NCBI RefSeq assembly: GCF_014904755.1
Contig: NZ_JACZFQ010000040.1
Span: 36,422 to 100,421 of the forward strand
Source of the DNA: Neoluteolibacter marinus
Lineage (GTDB): Bacteria; Verrucomicrobiota; Verrucomicrobiia; Verrucomicrobiales; Akkermansiaceae
Reading direction: 5' to 3'
DNA: 64,000 bases
Shown here: piece after piece, positions 1 through 8,154 of the stretch
How positions within the stretch are numbered: the first letter of the stretch is position 1
Layout of the letters: the number at the start of each line of letters is the position of its first letter
Translations under genes and position numbers: made by a program
The notes under the pieces: generated by a model
What the model was told of the DNA's origin: nothing
The model's database searches: none
Seen by the model: only the letters and a program-made list of their open reading frames with translations

Positions 1-438
1 GTGGCGCCGGTCCCCGAAGCCGCGCCGCCTGCCATCGCCGGCGAGGCGGCAGCCGCAGCGCCTCCGGTCGTGCCTCCCGCCGCGCCGGCGATGACGGCGG
101 AGGAGCGCGAGGCCCGGCGTGCAGAACAACGCGAGCAACGGATCGCCCGCATGACCGAACAGGTGACGGCCCGCTTGAAGGAGCGCGACACCAACGGCGA
201 CGGCATGCTGGCGAAGGACGAGGTGTCCGGCCGGATGGGGCGCGGCTTCGACCGGGCCGACACCAATGGCGACGGGATGCTCGATGCCGCCGAGCAGGAG
301 GCCATGATCCAGAGCATGACCGAACGGATGGCGGACTTCGACCGCCGCGACCGGGGCGGTCGCTTCGGGGGCGGCGGGAACTTCGGCGGCCGGGGAAACT
401 TCGGCGAAGGCCGCGGTCCGCGCCGGCAACCCGATTGA
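1..438 (+). CDS. EF-hand domain protein, 5' end outside the window
   Basis: Two EF-hand calcium loops are visible, DTNGDGMLAKDEV at about residue 63 and DTNGDGMLDAAEQ at about residue 87, each with the usual D-x-N-x-D pattern. The loops are flanked by charged helices and followed by a Gly/Arg/Phe-rich tail (GGRFGGGGNFGGRG). The N-terminal part in the window is Ala/Pro-rich and has no signal peptide. The frame is open to the first base, so the gene most likely begins upstream, probably with an export signal. Such small EF-hand proteins are common in Verrucomicrobia and Planctomycetes; their partners are unknown. The roughly 200 bases downstream hold a weak hairpin (578-592) and no convincing gene. 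Confidence 0.75.
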   Translation: MAPVPEAAPPAIAGEAAAAAPPVVPPAAPAMTAEEREARRAEQREQRIARMTEQVTARLKERDTNGDGMLAKDEVSGRMGRGFDRADTNGDGMLDAAEQEAMIQSMTERMADFDRRDRGGRFGGGGNFGGRGNFGEGRGPRRQPD

Positions 439-636
439 CGCAGGACCGTGATGTTGCGGCTGGCGCATGGCAACGTGTTGAAGACTACAGATACGGGATT
501 TGTTGAGGCCGCGATCGAAGGTCTCGGCCGAAGGTATTGCGCTCCATCGCGGAGTTGTATCGTGCCGTTTTCGGTTTGCCGCCGAGTGCGGCGAGCGAGA
601 GGGAGCGGCTAGCAGTTGTTTTTGGATGCCCTCATT

Positions 637-1485
637 CTAGCCTGCAGACTCCGTTTCAAGCCGGGCCACCAGGCCTTCGGTGACGGCGTCCGGCGAGAAC
701 TCGCCGGCGGTGATGCCGATGCGGGAGATGCCGGCAAAGTCCTTGGGATCGAGGCTGGCGACATCGGGGATGGCAAAGGCCGGGAGGCCCAGCCGCCGGG
801 AAGCTTCGATCAAGGTCCGGACCGAGGCCTCCCGCGCCTCGCCCGCGACGATGATGGCTTCCGACCAGCGGCTGAGCGCTTCCACGGACCGGACCCGCTC
901 GCTATTGGCAGGTGCGGTCGTATCGAGGAAAACCATGCGGCTGTCGGGGTGCTGCAGCCGCAGCGCTTCCGCCACCCCGTTGGCGAGGCGGCGGGAAATC
1001 CCCGTCTGGCAGACCAGGCCGAACTTCGGGGCAAAGGGCAGTTGCGAGGCCTGGTCGCCATCTTCCACCACGATCGCACCTTTCGCTTCGCCGGAGATCG
1101 CGGCGCTTTCCGCGTCGTCGCGGGAACCGATCACCAGCGGCTTGCAATGTTCCAGGGTCAGCAGGTTGAGGGAGGTCTGGGCACGGCGAACGGCGGGCAG
1201 GGTCAAGTCGAGCAATTCATGGCCGGCTTCCTTCCAGCGCCGCCGGCAGTCCCTGGGCAGGCCGTGGAGGGGAACCACCACGGTGTGGGTCGGGGCTCGA
1301 TATTCCCCGGCGGATCCTTCAAGGGCGCCGCGGCGCCGGTAAAGCTCGCACAGCGCCGGATCGGGGGCGAGCGGGCCGAGGAGGGTGACCGGGCCGCGTT
1401 TCAGCCGGGCGTCGAGCCGGGCGAGGGCGGCGCGGGTTTCGTCGCCGTGGCCCGCGGTGTGGGCGCGGCGGATTTCAAAACGCAT
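637..1485 (-). CDS. IspH/LytB-like protein lacking all Fe-S cysteines
   Basis: The whole 282-residue chain aligns by eye with 4-hydroxy-3-methylbut-2-enyl diphosphate reductase (IspH). PLHGLP (72-77) matches the family's SAHGV, DLTLP (93-97) matches DATCP, LVCQTGIS matches the QTTLS segment, and the last third (SERVRSVEAL, IIVAGEAREAS, IGITAGEFSPD) matches the ATTNRQ, VVGSxNSSNS and VGVTAGASxP blocks. The three cysteines that hold the [4Fe-4S] cluster in true IspH are not conserved: none occurs near the N-terminus, position 96 is Leu, and the third site is Phe/Leu at about 186. Two of the three conserved His are also lost. It is therefore unlikely to be the isoprenoid reductase. The start at MRFEI keeps the family N-terminus; ATG at 1515 or 1572 would extend it, the last through a palindrome. 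Its present role is unknown. Confidence 0.75.
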   Translation of the reverse strand: MRFEIRRAHTAGHGDETRAALARLDARLKRGPVTLLGPLAPDPALCELYRRRGALEGSAGEYRAPTHTVVVPLHGLPRDCRRRWKEAGHELLDLTLPAVRRAQTSLNLLTLEHCKPLVIGSRDDAESAAISGEAKGAIVVEDGDQASQLPFAPKFGLVCQTGISRRLANGVAEALRLQHPDSRMVFLDTTAPANSERVRSVEALSRWSEAIIVAGEAREASVRTLIEASRRLGLPAFAIPDVASLDPKDFAGISRIGITAGEFSPDAVTEGLVARLETESAG

Positions 1486-1517
1486 GGCCGGCGGGGAAAT
1501 GGCTGGGGACGACATGA

Positions 1518-1534
1518 ACTTTGTGATGCAAAGT
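1518..1534. promoter_or_regulatory. operator-like palindrome ACTTTG-N5-CAAAGT (proximal)
   Basis: A perfect 6-bp inverted repeat with a 5-base spacer (TGATG) lies just upstream of the IspH-like gene. A second copy of the same half-sites lies 57 bp further upstream, centre to centre. Two copies next to a start codon suggest a dimeric regulator, but the regulator is not identified here. Confidence 0.5.
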
Positions 1535-1572
1535 AATTGGCTGCGGGTGATCCCGAATGACGGGGTGTGCAA

Positions 1573-1593
1573 TCACTTTGCAAAACAAAGTGA
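1573..1593. promoter_or_regulatory. operator-like palindrome TCACTTTG-N5-CAAAGTGA (distal)
   Basis: A perfect 8-bp inverted repeat with spacer CAAAA. Its core (ACTTTG-N5-CAAAGT) is identical to the copy at 1518-1534. It sits between the end of the lipoprotein gene and the IspH-like gene, 30 bp from the former's stop codon. Confidence 0.5.
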
Positions 1594-1623
1594 AGCTGGC
1601 AAGAGGGAATTGGCGGGGTCGCG

Positions 1624-2454
1624 TCAGCGGTCCTCGCGCACGGGGACAGTGGTGAGCCGGGCTCCGCCGCCAAGCTTGAGCATGGCCTGGTTGATTGCGT
1701 CGAAAACTTCCGGGCTGGAATAGAACGGTCCTGCGCCCATGCCGCCGGTGGAGTGGGTTTCGATCAAAACCAGCTCCCCGCCGACGAGGAGGAAAGAGGG
1801 ATTGCCGGAGTCGCCCTTGACGACATTTCTGGTCAGGTTCGGCGGAATGCGGTCGGGATCGGGGCGGCGGAACGCCATGCCAATACCGGAGACGCGGTTG
1901 ATCTCGTGGATGTGGGCTTGCCGATACTGGTTGGTTACCACGGCGAGGCAGCCGGCGAGGTTTGGGTTCGATGGCGAGGGCGGGAGCACCCGGTAGAACG
2001 GCACCGAGGCTGGCAGCGGGGCGTCGAGCTTGCCGACACAGACGTCGGTGATGCCGGTGAGCGGGACGACGGCGGTCAAGGTGCGCTGGTGGAGCTTTCC
2101 GCGGGGATCGTGGAAGGCCAGCGTCGCGCCGACCGGCCGCGGATAGTGGCGGGCCATCACCACGTGAACCGGCGAGACCAGGGTGGCGGTGCGGGAGTCG
2201 TCCCAAGCGATGCCGGAAAAGTTCAGCCGGCCGGTGAAGTTCCGCGCCCGTTGCGAGGTGCCGCTGCGCGAGTATTGGGAAAAGATGTCGGTTGAGGTGG
2301 CACCGTCGAGGAGCTGCGCGAAACGCTGGTCGGAGTCGCGGCGGATGTCAGCGACCGAGAGGGCGCTCGTGGGTGCCGGTGGCATCCGGGGGACGCCCGG
2401 TCCGCATCCGGTGAAGACGAAAGCCAGTAGCAACAGGCGGGGAAGGCGGATCAT
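1624..2454 (-). CDS. lipoprotein with trypsin-like serine protease fold
   Basis: The start at MIRLPRLLLL gives a clean lipoprotein signal: hydrophobic stretch 5-14, then lipobox FTGC with Cys17. A chymotrypsin-type triad can be placed: His103 in VVMARHYP, Asp137 or Asp144 in TDVCVGKLD, and Ser216 in the classical GDSGNPSF. THSTGG at 233-238 would line the pocket. Length 276 residues. This suggests a membrane-anchored periplasmic or surface serine protease, or a catalytically weak relative; the substrate is unknown. It is divergent from the protease/rimK operon across about 100 bp, and the IspH-like gene follows in the same direction with its own operator-like sites. Confidence 0.65.
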   Translation of the reverse strand: MIRLPRLLLLAFVFTGCGPGVPRMPPAPTSALSVADIRRDSDQRFAQLLDGATSTDIFSQYSRSGTSQRARNFTGRLNFSGIAWDDSRTATLVSPVHVVMARHYPRPVGATLAFHDPRGKLHQRTLTAVVPLTGITDVCVGKLDAPLPASVPFYRVLPPSPSNPNLAGCLAVVTNQYRQAHIHEINRVSGIGMAFRRPDPDRIPPNLTRNVVKGDSGNPSFLLVGGELVLIETHSTGGMGAGPFYSSPEVFDAINQAMLKLGGGARLTTVPVREDR

Positions 2455-2557
2455 GGCGGCGTCAGCTTTCCTGCGGTCGGGGCGGGAAGCCAATCCTCAA
2501 ATCTTTTCGATCCCGGGTGGGCAGCCGGAAGGGCGTCTGCTAGATTCGGCCATCAGC

Positions 2558-3001
2558 ATGAACCTCAAGACGATCGGCTGGGCCGAATACATCGACTATC
2601 CCGAGTGGGGGATCGACGGGGTGAAGGCGAAGATCGACACCGGCGCGCGCAGCAGCGCGCTGCACGTGGAGAACCTCGAGGACCTCGGGGACGGCCGGGT
2701 GGAGTTCGATGTCGTCTACTCGCGGCGCAAGCCCTTCAAGCGGAAGCGGGTCACCGCGCCGGTGGTGAAGTGGGCGCGGGTGCGATCGAGCACCGGCCAC
2801 TTCCAGAAGCGCTGCTTCGTGATGGCGCGGATCCGGATCGGCGAAGAGGAGTGCGAGGTCGAGATCTCGCTGGTGTCGCGCGACAAAATGCTGTTCCGCA
2901 TGCTGCTGGGGCGAAAGGCGCTCGAGCACCGCTTCCTGGTGGACGTGAGCCGGCGCAACGTGCTCTCGAGCCGCCGCTCGAAGAAGAAAAAGATCACATG
3001 A
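2558..3001 (+). CDS. retropepsin-like ATP-dependent zinc protease family (RimB-like)
   Basis: A 147-residue protein with the DTGA aspartyl-protease motif (27-30, in AKIDTGARSSALH) and the family blocks PVVKWARVRSSTGH and RxMLLGRKALE. Members of this family, often annotated as putative ATP-dependent zinc protease, commonly sit beside rimK and are linked to processing or regulation of glutamate tails. The C-terminus is very basic (RRSKKKKIT). ATG at 2558 is preferred over further upstream starts because it begins exactly at the family N-terminus. The stop overlaps the rimK start (ATGA), so the two are probably translationally coupled. Confidence 0.8.
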   Translation: MNLKTIGWAEYIDYPEWGIDGVKAKIDTGARSSALHVENLEDLGDGRVEFDVVYSRRKPFKRKRVTAPVVKWARVRSSTGHFQKRCFVMARIRIGEEECEVEISLVSRDKMLFRMLLGRKALEHRFLVDVSRRNVLSSRRSKKKKIT

Positions 3002-4188
3002 AAATCGGTATCCTTTCCTGTAGCCCGAAGTGCTACAGCACCCGCCGGCTCAAGGAAGCGGCGGAGAAGCGCGGGCATCGCGTCTTTGTTCTCAATACCT
3101 TGCGGCTCGCGCTCAACGTCGAGGGCGATGACCCGCACCTGATGTACAACGGCAAGACCCTGTCGACCTACGATGCGGTGATCCCGCGGATCGGGGCCTC
3201 GATCACCTTCTACGGTCTGGCGGTACTGCGGCAGTTCGAGCAGATGGGCGTGTCGGTCCTCAATCCGGCGCTCGGGATTTCGCGCAGCCGCGACAAATTG
3301 CACGCGATGCAAATCCTCAGCCGCCACGACATCGGCATGCCCCACACCGCCTTCGTGAGGCGCAAGGAAGACGTGCTCGGGGCCATCCAGGCGGTCGGCG
3401 GCGCGCCGGTGATCATCAAGTTGCTGGAAGGCACGCAGGGCGTGGGGGTCATCCTCGCCGACACGGCGAAGGTGGCGCAGGCGATTGTCGAGACCTTGCA
3501 GAGCACCAAGCAGAACGTGCTGATCCAGAAGTTCGTCAAGGAGAGCAAGGGCAAGGACCTGCGCGCCTTCGTGGTCGGCGACCGGGTGGTCGGGGCGATG
3601 CGGCGGCAGGCGCAGGGCGACGAGTTCCGCAGCAACGTCCACCGCGGCGGCAGTGCCACGGCGGTGAAGCTCACGCCGGAGTACGAGGAGACCGCGGTGC
3701 GCGCGGCGCAGATTCTCGGTCTCAAGGTCGCCGGCGTCGACATGCTGGAAGGCAACGACGGGCCGCAGGTCATGGAGGTGAACTCGTCGCCCGGACTGGA
3801 GGGCATCGAGACCTCGACCAGGATCGACATCGCCGGGCTGGTGATCGAGGAACTGGAAAAGAAGGTGCTTTTCCCCGAAATGGACTACCGCCAGCGGCTG
3901 ACGATTTCCGCCGGCTTCGGGGTGGCCGAGTTCACCGTGGCGAACCTGCCGATGCTGGAAGGCAAGAAGCTGCGCGAGACCAACCTGATGGAGAACCGCA
4001 TCCAGGTGCTCAACATCATCCGCAACAAGGTGCCGATCCCGATCCCGGACGGCGACACCTTGATCGAAACCGGCGACAAACTGATCTGCTACGGTGACCT
4101 GCTGCACATGCGCTCGATGATGGAGAGTGAAAGGAAGCGTCAGAAGAAGGCCCGGCGCAGCAAGAACTCGAAGAAGAAGGACGCGTGA
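2998..4188 (+). CDS. rimK: RimK-type glutamate ligase with C-terminal TrkA-C/RCK_C-like domain
   Basis: Residues about 1-290 form an ATP-grasp ligase of the RimK family. It carries PVIIKLLEGTQGVGV in the ATP-binding loop, LIQKFVKESKGKDLRAFVVG, and the metal-binding QVMEVNSSPGLEGIE. RimK adds glutamate residues to the C-terminus of ribosomal protein S6 in E. coli. This protein is 396 residues against about 300 for E. coli RimK. The extra part (about 305-385, with FTVANLPMLEGKKLRE, VPIPIPDGDTLIETGDKLICYG) looks like a TrkA-C/RCK_C regulatory domain, followed by a Lys/Arg-rich tail. It overlaps the gene before (ATGA) and the one after (GTG start inside its stop), so the three form one operon. 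Confidence 0.88.
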   Translation: MKIGILSCSPKCYSTRRLKEAAEKRGHRVFVLNTLRLALNVEGDDPHLMYNGKTLSTYDAVIPRIGASITFYGLAVLRQFEQMGVSVLNPALGISRSRDKLHAMQILSRHDIGMPHTAFVRRKEDVLGAIQAVGGAPVIIKLLEGTQGVGVILADTAKVAQAIVETLQSTKQNVLIQKFVKESKGKDLRAFVVGDRVVGAMRRQAQGDEFRSNVHRGGSATAVKLTPEYEETAVRAAQILGLKVAGVDMLEGNDGPQVMEVNSSPGLEGIETSTRIDIAGLVIEELEKKVLFPEMDYRQRLTISAGFGVAEFTVANLPMLEGKKLRETNLMENRIQVLNIIRNKVPIPIPDGDTLIETGDKLICYGDLLHMRSMMESERKRQKKARRSKNSKKKDA

Positions 4189-5282
4189 GGAAGAAGGCCG
4201 CCAGCGGCATTGTCACCCGGCTCGGCAACCCCCTCGTCGTGGCGGGCGAGCTCATCGAGCCGGGATGCACCCGCGACCTGCGGCTCGGGTATTCGCAAAG
4301 CTACACCGGCATCGAGGTGTCGGTGCCGGTGCGGGTGGTGGCGGCGGAGAAGCCCGGGCCGATCCTGTTCGTGGCGGCGGTGGTTCACGGGGACGAGCTG
4401 AACGGGCTGGGCATCATCCGCGAGCTGGTGTTCGACCAGCCGCTGGAACTGCGGCGCGGGGTGGTGATCGCGGTGCCGGTGGTCAATGTTTACGGCATGG
4501 ACGCGCACAGCCGCTACCTGCCGGACCGCCGCGATCCCAACCGCTGCTTTCCCGGATCCCGGTCGGGCAGCCTGACCAGCCGCTTGACCCACCTGGTCTT
4601 CAACGAGGTCATCCGCCAGTGCGACTACGGCCTGGACCTCCACACCGCGGCGGTCCGGCGGACCAACTACCCGAACATCCGCGCCGACCTCGACGACCCG
4701 AAAGTGCGGCGGATGGCCAGGGCCTTCGGGTGCGAACTGATCGTCCACAGCCGCGGCGCGGAGGGCAGCCTCCGCCGCACTGCCTGTCGCCGGGGGATTC
4801 CGACGATCGTGCTCGAGGCCGGCGAAGTGTGGAAGATCGAGCCCGGGGTGGTCGCGCTCGGCGCCCAAGGCGCCCGCAATGTCCTCAAGCATCTCAAGAT
4901 GATCGACGGCAAGCCGGTCCCGCCGCCGTTCCAAGTCGAGGTGAGGAAATCGGTGTGGGTCCGGGCCGAGCACGGCGGGATCCTGAAATTCCGCTGCGGG
5001 CCGGGGGAACTGGTGCAACAGGGCCAGCTGCTGGCGACCAACCACGACATCTTCGGGCACATCCTCAACGAGATCCGCTCGCCGGCGGACGGGATCATCC
5101 AGGGGCTCACCACCATGCCGGCGGTGAAGCCCGGCGAGCCGGTCTTCCACATCGCGCTGCCGCGGCTTTCCTTCGCCGCGCTCAAGCGCCGGATGGCGGC
5201 CCGGGCGGGCGAGGGGTTGCATCACGAGGTGCAGGAACAGCTCGCAACCAGCCTGCTGGTGAAGAAACGGCGGCGCCGCTGA
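4185..5282 (+). CDS. succinylglutamate desuccinylase/aspartoacylase-like hydrolase
   Basis: A zinc carboxypeptidase-like fold of the AstE/AspA family. AAVVHGDELNGLGIIREL (residues about 66-83) supplies the His and Glu zinc ligands, RDPNRCFPG matches the substrate-arginine block, and DLHTA carries the third ligand. Length 365, with a C-terminal beta-barrel-like region (ILKFRCGPGELVQQGQ) and a basic tail. The GTG start overlaps the rimK stop. Hydrolases of this family repeatedly accompany rimK and the retropepsin-like protease, and a role in trimming or recycling amino-acylated products is inferred. The exact substrate cannot be told from sequence. Confidence 0.8.
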   Translation: MRKKAASGIVTRLGNPLVVAGELIEPGCTRDLRLGYSQSYTGIEVSVPVRVVAAEKPGPILFVAAVVHGDELNGLGIIRELVFDQPLELRRGVVIAVPVVNVYGMDAHSRYLPDRRDPNRCFPGSRSGSLTSRLTHLVFNEVIRQCDYGLDLHTAAVRRTNYPNIRADLDDPKVRRMARAFGCELIVHSRGAEGSLRRTACRRGIPTIVLEAGEVWKIEPGVVALGAQGARNVLKHLKMIDGKPVPPPFQVEVRKSVWVRAEHGGILKFRCGPGELVQQGQLLATNHDIFGHILNEIRSPADGIIQGLTTMPAVKPGEPVFHIALPRLSFAALKRRMAARAGEGLHHEVQEQLATSLLVKKRRRR

Positions 5283-5343
5283 GGTCCCCGCGGAGGCCGG
5301 AAACCAGGCAAATCCGCCTGATTTTCAATCCCTGCCCCGGTGA

Positions 5344-5372
5344 TTGACCCCCCGGGGGGAGGTTGCTAGCTT
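5344..5372 (+). promoter_or_regulatory. putative sigma-70-type promoter of ileS
   Basis: TTGACC, a 17-base spacer and TAGCTT end 12 bases before the ileS start codon, which would leave a very short leader. The spacer contains a C6G6 palindrome. Confidence 0.45.
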
Positions 5373-5384
5373 CCGCGCCCGCCG

Positions 5385-8132
5385 ATGAGTTCAGACGCCC
5401 AATACAAAGACACGCTGCTGCTGCCGCAGACAACGTTCCCGATGCGCGGGGACTTGGTTCAAAACGAACCGAAGCGGCTGGCGATTTGGGAGAAGAACGG
5501 ACTCTACCAGCGCATCCTCGCCCGCCGTCGCGGCGAAAAGGCCCCGACCTTCCTGCTGCACGACGGCCCGCCGTTCGCCAACGGCGACGTCCACATGGGC
5601 ACCGCGCTCAACAAGGTGCTGAAGGACCTGGTAGTGAAATCGAAGACGATGGCCGGCTTCGCCGCGCCCTTCGTCCCGGGCTGGGACTGCCACGGCCTGC
5701 CGATCGAATTCAAGGTGGTCAAGCAGGCGACCGGCCTGGAGCCGGCGGAGATCCGCCGCCGCTGCACCGAGTTCGCTGAAAAGTTCATCGACATCCAGCG
5801 CGGCTCTTTCCGCCGCCTCGGGGTCTTCGGCGACTGGGACAATCCCTACCTGACGATGGCACCCGGCTACGAGGCGGAGATCCTGCGGGTCTTCGCCAAG
5901 CTGGTGGAGAGCGGCGCGGTCTACCAGTCGAAGAAACCGGTCCAGTGGTCCTACGGCGCGCACACCGCGCTCGCCGAGGCCGAGGTCGAGTACCAGGACA
6001 AGGAGAGCAGCGCGATCTTCGTCAAGTTCCCGATGACGCCGGAGTCGTCGTCGAAGCTGGGCATCGGCAACGCCTCGATCGCGATCTGGACGACCACGCC
6101 GTGGACGCTTCCCGCCAACCTCGGCGTGGCGGTCCACCCGGACTTCATCTACGAGGTCGCCCAGTTCGAGGGCAACGGCCGCCGCGAGATCCTGATCGTG
6201 GTCAAGGAGCTGGTCGCCGAGCTCGAGGCCAAGTCCGGCATGCGTCGTACTTCGGTGATGAAGGAGCTGAAAGGGCGCGAGCTGGAACTGCTCGAGGCCC
6301 GGCATCCCTTCCTCGACCGCACCTCGAAGATCATCCTCGGCCAGTTCGTCACCACCGACACCGGCACCGGCGCGGTCCACATCGCCCCCGGGCACGGCGC
6401 GGACGACTACTCGGTCGGCCAGCAGTACGGGCTGGGCGTGCTTTCGCCGGTCGACGACGACGGCAACTTCACCGCCGAGTGCGGCCTGCCCGACCTGGTC
6501 GGCAAGCACGTCTTCAAGTCGAACGAGCCGATCATCGAGCTGCTCGAAAGCAAGGGGGTTCTGCTGGCGAAGGAAGTCTACCGCCACAGCTACCCGCACT
6601 GCTGGCGCTCGAAGACGCCGATCATCTTCCGCGCGGTGGAGCAGTTCTTCATCTCGCTGGAAAACCTGCGCGGCCAGGCGCTGGAAGCGATCGACCAGGT
6701 CGAGTGGCTGCCGTCGTGGGGCCGCAACCGCATCTACGGCACCGTCGAGTCACGGCCCGACTGGTGCATCTCGCGCCAGCGCACCTGGGGTGTGCCGCTG
6801 CCGGTGTTCTTCGATGCCGAAAACAAGGCTCTGCTGTCCGCCGAAACCGCCCGCAAGGTGGCCGACCTGGTGGAGAAGGAAGGCACCAACATCTGGTTCG
6901 AACTTTCCGACGAGGAGCTCGCGGCCAAGCTCGGCCTGCCGGCCGGCGTCAAGAAGTGCCGCGACACCCTCGACGTGTGGATCGACTCCGGCTGCTCGCA
7001 CGTGGCGGTGCTCGAGACCCATCCCGAGCTGCACGCCCCGGCCGACCTCTACCTCGAGGCGACCGACCAGCACCGCGGTTGGTTCCAGAGCTCGCTGATG
7101 ATGAGCGTGGCCTGGCGCGGTGCCGCGCCCTACAAGGCGGTGCTCACCCACGGCTTCGTGGTCGACAAGGACAAGAAGAAGATCTCCAAGTCCGACGCGG
7201 CCAAGGCGGGCAAGCCGACCGACGCCTCCTACTTCTACGACAAGTATGGTGCCGACATCGTGCGCTTGTGGGTCTCCTCGGTCGACTGGCAGAGCGAGGT
7301 GCCCTTCGGCGAGGACCTCTTCAAACAGGTCGCCGAACCCTACCGCCGCCTGCGCAACACGCTGCGGATCCTGCTCGGCAACCTCGACGGCTTCGACCCA
7401 GAAATGGACCGCGTCGCACCGAGCCACCTGCCGCTGCTCGACCAGTGGATCCTGGAAAGGCTCCACGCCGTGGTCGCCGAGTGCCGCAAGGCCTACGAGC
7501 AGTACGAATTCCGCAAGGTCTTCAACGCGGTGAACCAGTTTTGCGCCACCGACCTGTCGGCGATCTACATCGACGCCACCAAGGACCGGATGTACTGCGA
7601 TGCTCGTAGCTCGGTCCGGCGCCGTGCCAGCCAGACGGCGATGCACGACGTCTTCAGCGCGCTGTGCCGCATCATGGCGCCGATCCTCGCCTACACCGCG
7701 GACGAGGCCTGGGAGCACGCGCCCTTCACTGACGGCAGCGTCCACGAACAGGATTTCCCGGAACCGGATCCCGGATTCGCCGGCACCGAGGCCACCGCGA
7801 AGGTGAACCGCCTGCTGGAGATCCGCCGGACGGTGCAGACGGCGATCGAGGAAAAGATCCAGGCCAAGGCCTTCGCGAAGAACAACGAGGCGTCGGTCAC
7901 CCTGGTGGTGCCGGAGAAGGAAGCGGTCTACGACCTGCTGCGCGACCGCCAGTTCGCGACCGAGTTCTTCATCATCGCCGGCCTCGACGTGTCGGCCGGG
8001 CCGGCGCTGTCGGCCAAGGCGGAGAAAACGGACTATTGCATGTGTCCGCGTTGCCGGCGCTACGAACCGCTGGGTCAGGCCGGGATTTGCGGCCGCTGCG
8101 AGTCGGTGCTGCAGACGGTGTCGCACGCCTGA
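5385..8132 (+). CDS. ileS: isoleucyl-tRNA synthetase
   Basis: A class I aminoacyl-tRNA synthetase of 915 residues, the normal size for the bacterial type. The HIGH-type motif is in PFANGDVHMGTALNKVLKD near residue 65, the editing-domain block is WTTTPWTLPANLGVAV, and the KMSKS-type loop is KKKISKSDA near residue 600. The C-terminus ends in a four-cysteine zinc knuckle (CMCPRCRRYEPLG...CGRC). It charges tRNA-Ile. lspA follows 22 bp downstream, an arrangement seen in many bacteria, so the two are probably co-transcribed. Confidence 0.97.
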   Translation: MSSDAQYKDTLLLPQTTFPMRGDLVQNEPKRLAIWEKNGLYQRILARRRGEKAPTFLLHDGPPFANGDVHMGTALNKVLKDLVVKSKTMAGFAAPFVPGWDCHGLPIEFKVVKQATGLEPAEIRRRCTEFAEKFIDIQRGSFRRLGVFGDWDNPYLTMAPGYEAEILRVFAKLVESGAVYQSKKPVQWSYGAHTALAEAEVEYQDKESSAIFVKFPMTPESSSKLGIGNASIAIWTTTPWTLPANLGVAVHPDFIYEVAQFEGNGRREILIVVKELVAELEAKSGMRRTSVMKELKGRELELLEARHPFLDRTSKIILGQFVTTDTGTGAVHIAPGHGADDYSVGQQYGLGVLSPVDDDGNFTAECGLPDLVGKHVFKSNEPIIELLESKGVLLAKEVYRHSYPHCWRSKTPIIFRAVEQFFISLENLRGQALEAIDQVEWLPSWGRNRIYGTVESRPDWCISRQRTWGVPLPVFFDAENKALLSAETARKVADLVEKEGTNIWFELSDEELAAKLGLPAGVKKCRDTLDVWIDSGCSHVAVLETHPELHAPADLYLEATDQHRGWFQSSLMMSVAWRGAAPYKAVLTHGFVVDKDKKKISKSDAAKAGKPTDASYFYDKYGADIVRLWVSSVDWQSEVPFGEDLFKQVAEPYRRLRNTLRILLGNLDGFDPEMDRVAPSHLPLLDQWILERLHAVVAECRKAYEQYEFRKVFNAVNQFCATDLSAIYIDATKDRMYCDARSSVRRRASQTAMHDVFSALCRIMAPILAYTADEAWEHAPFTDGSVHEQDFPEPDPGFAGTEATAKVNRLLEIRRTVQTAIEEKIQAKAFAKNNEASVTLVVPEKEAVYDLLRDRQFATEFFIIAGLDVSAGPALSAKAEKTDYCMCPRCRRYEPLGQAGICGRCESVLQTVSHA

Positions 8133-8154
8133 GGGTTCCCAATACTGGACGCCG

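Noticed and set aside
451..612. A 53-codon frame after the EF-hand gene
   Set aside because: No conserved feature, rare-looking Cys/Arg content, and no neighbour context to support it.
2716..4107. A 463-codon minus-strand frame opposite rimK
   Set aside because: His/Asp/Arg-rich translation typical of a shadow frame; both overlapping plus-strand genes are recognisable families.
5350..5361. The C6G6 palindrome upstream of ileS as an operator or a T-box part
   Set aside because: It is a simple GC tract inside the promoter spacer; no specifier loop or antiterminator sequence of a T-box is visible and the leader is too short.
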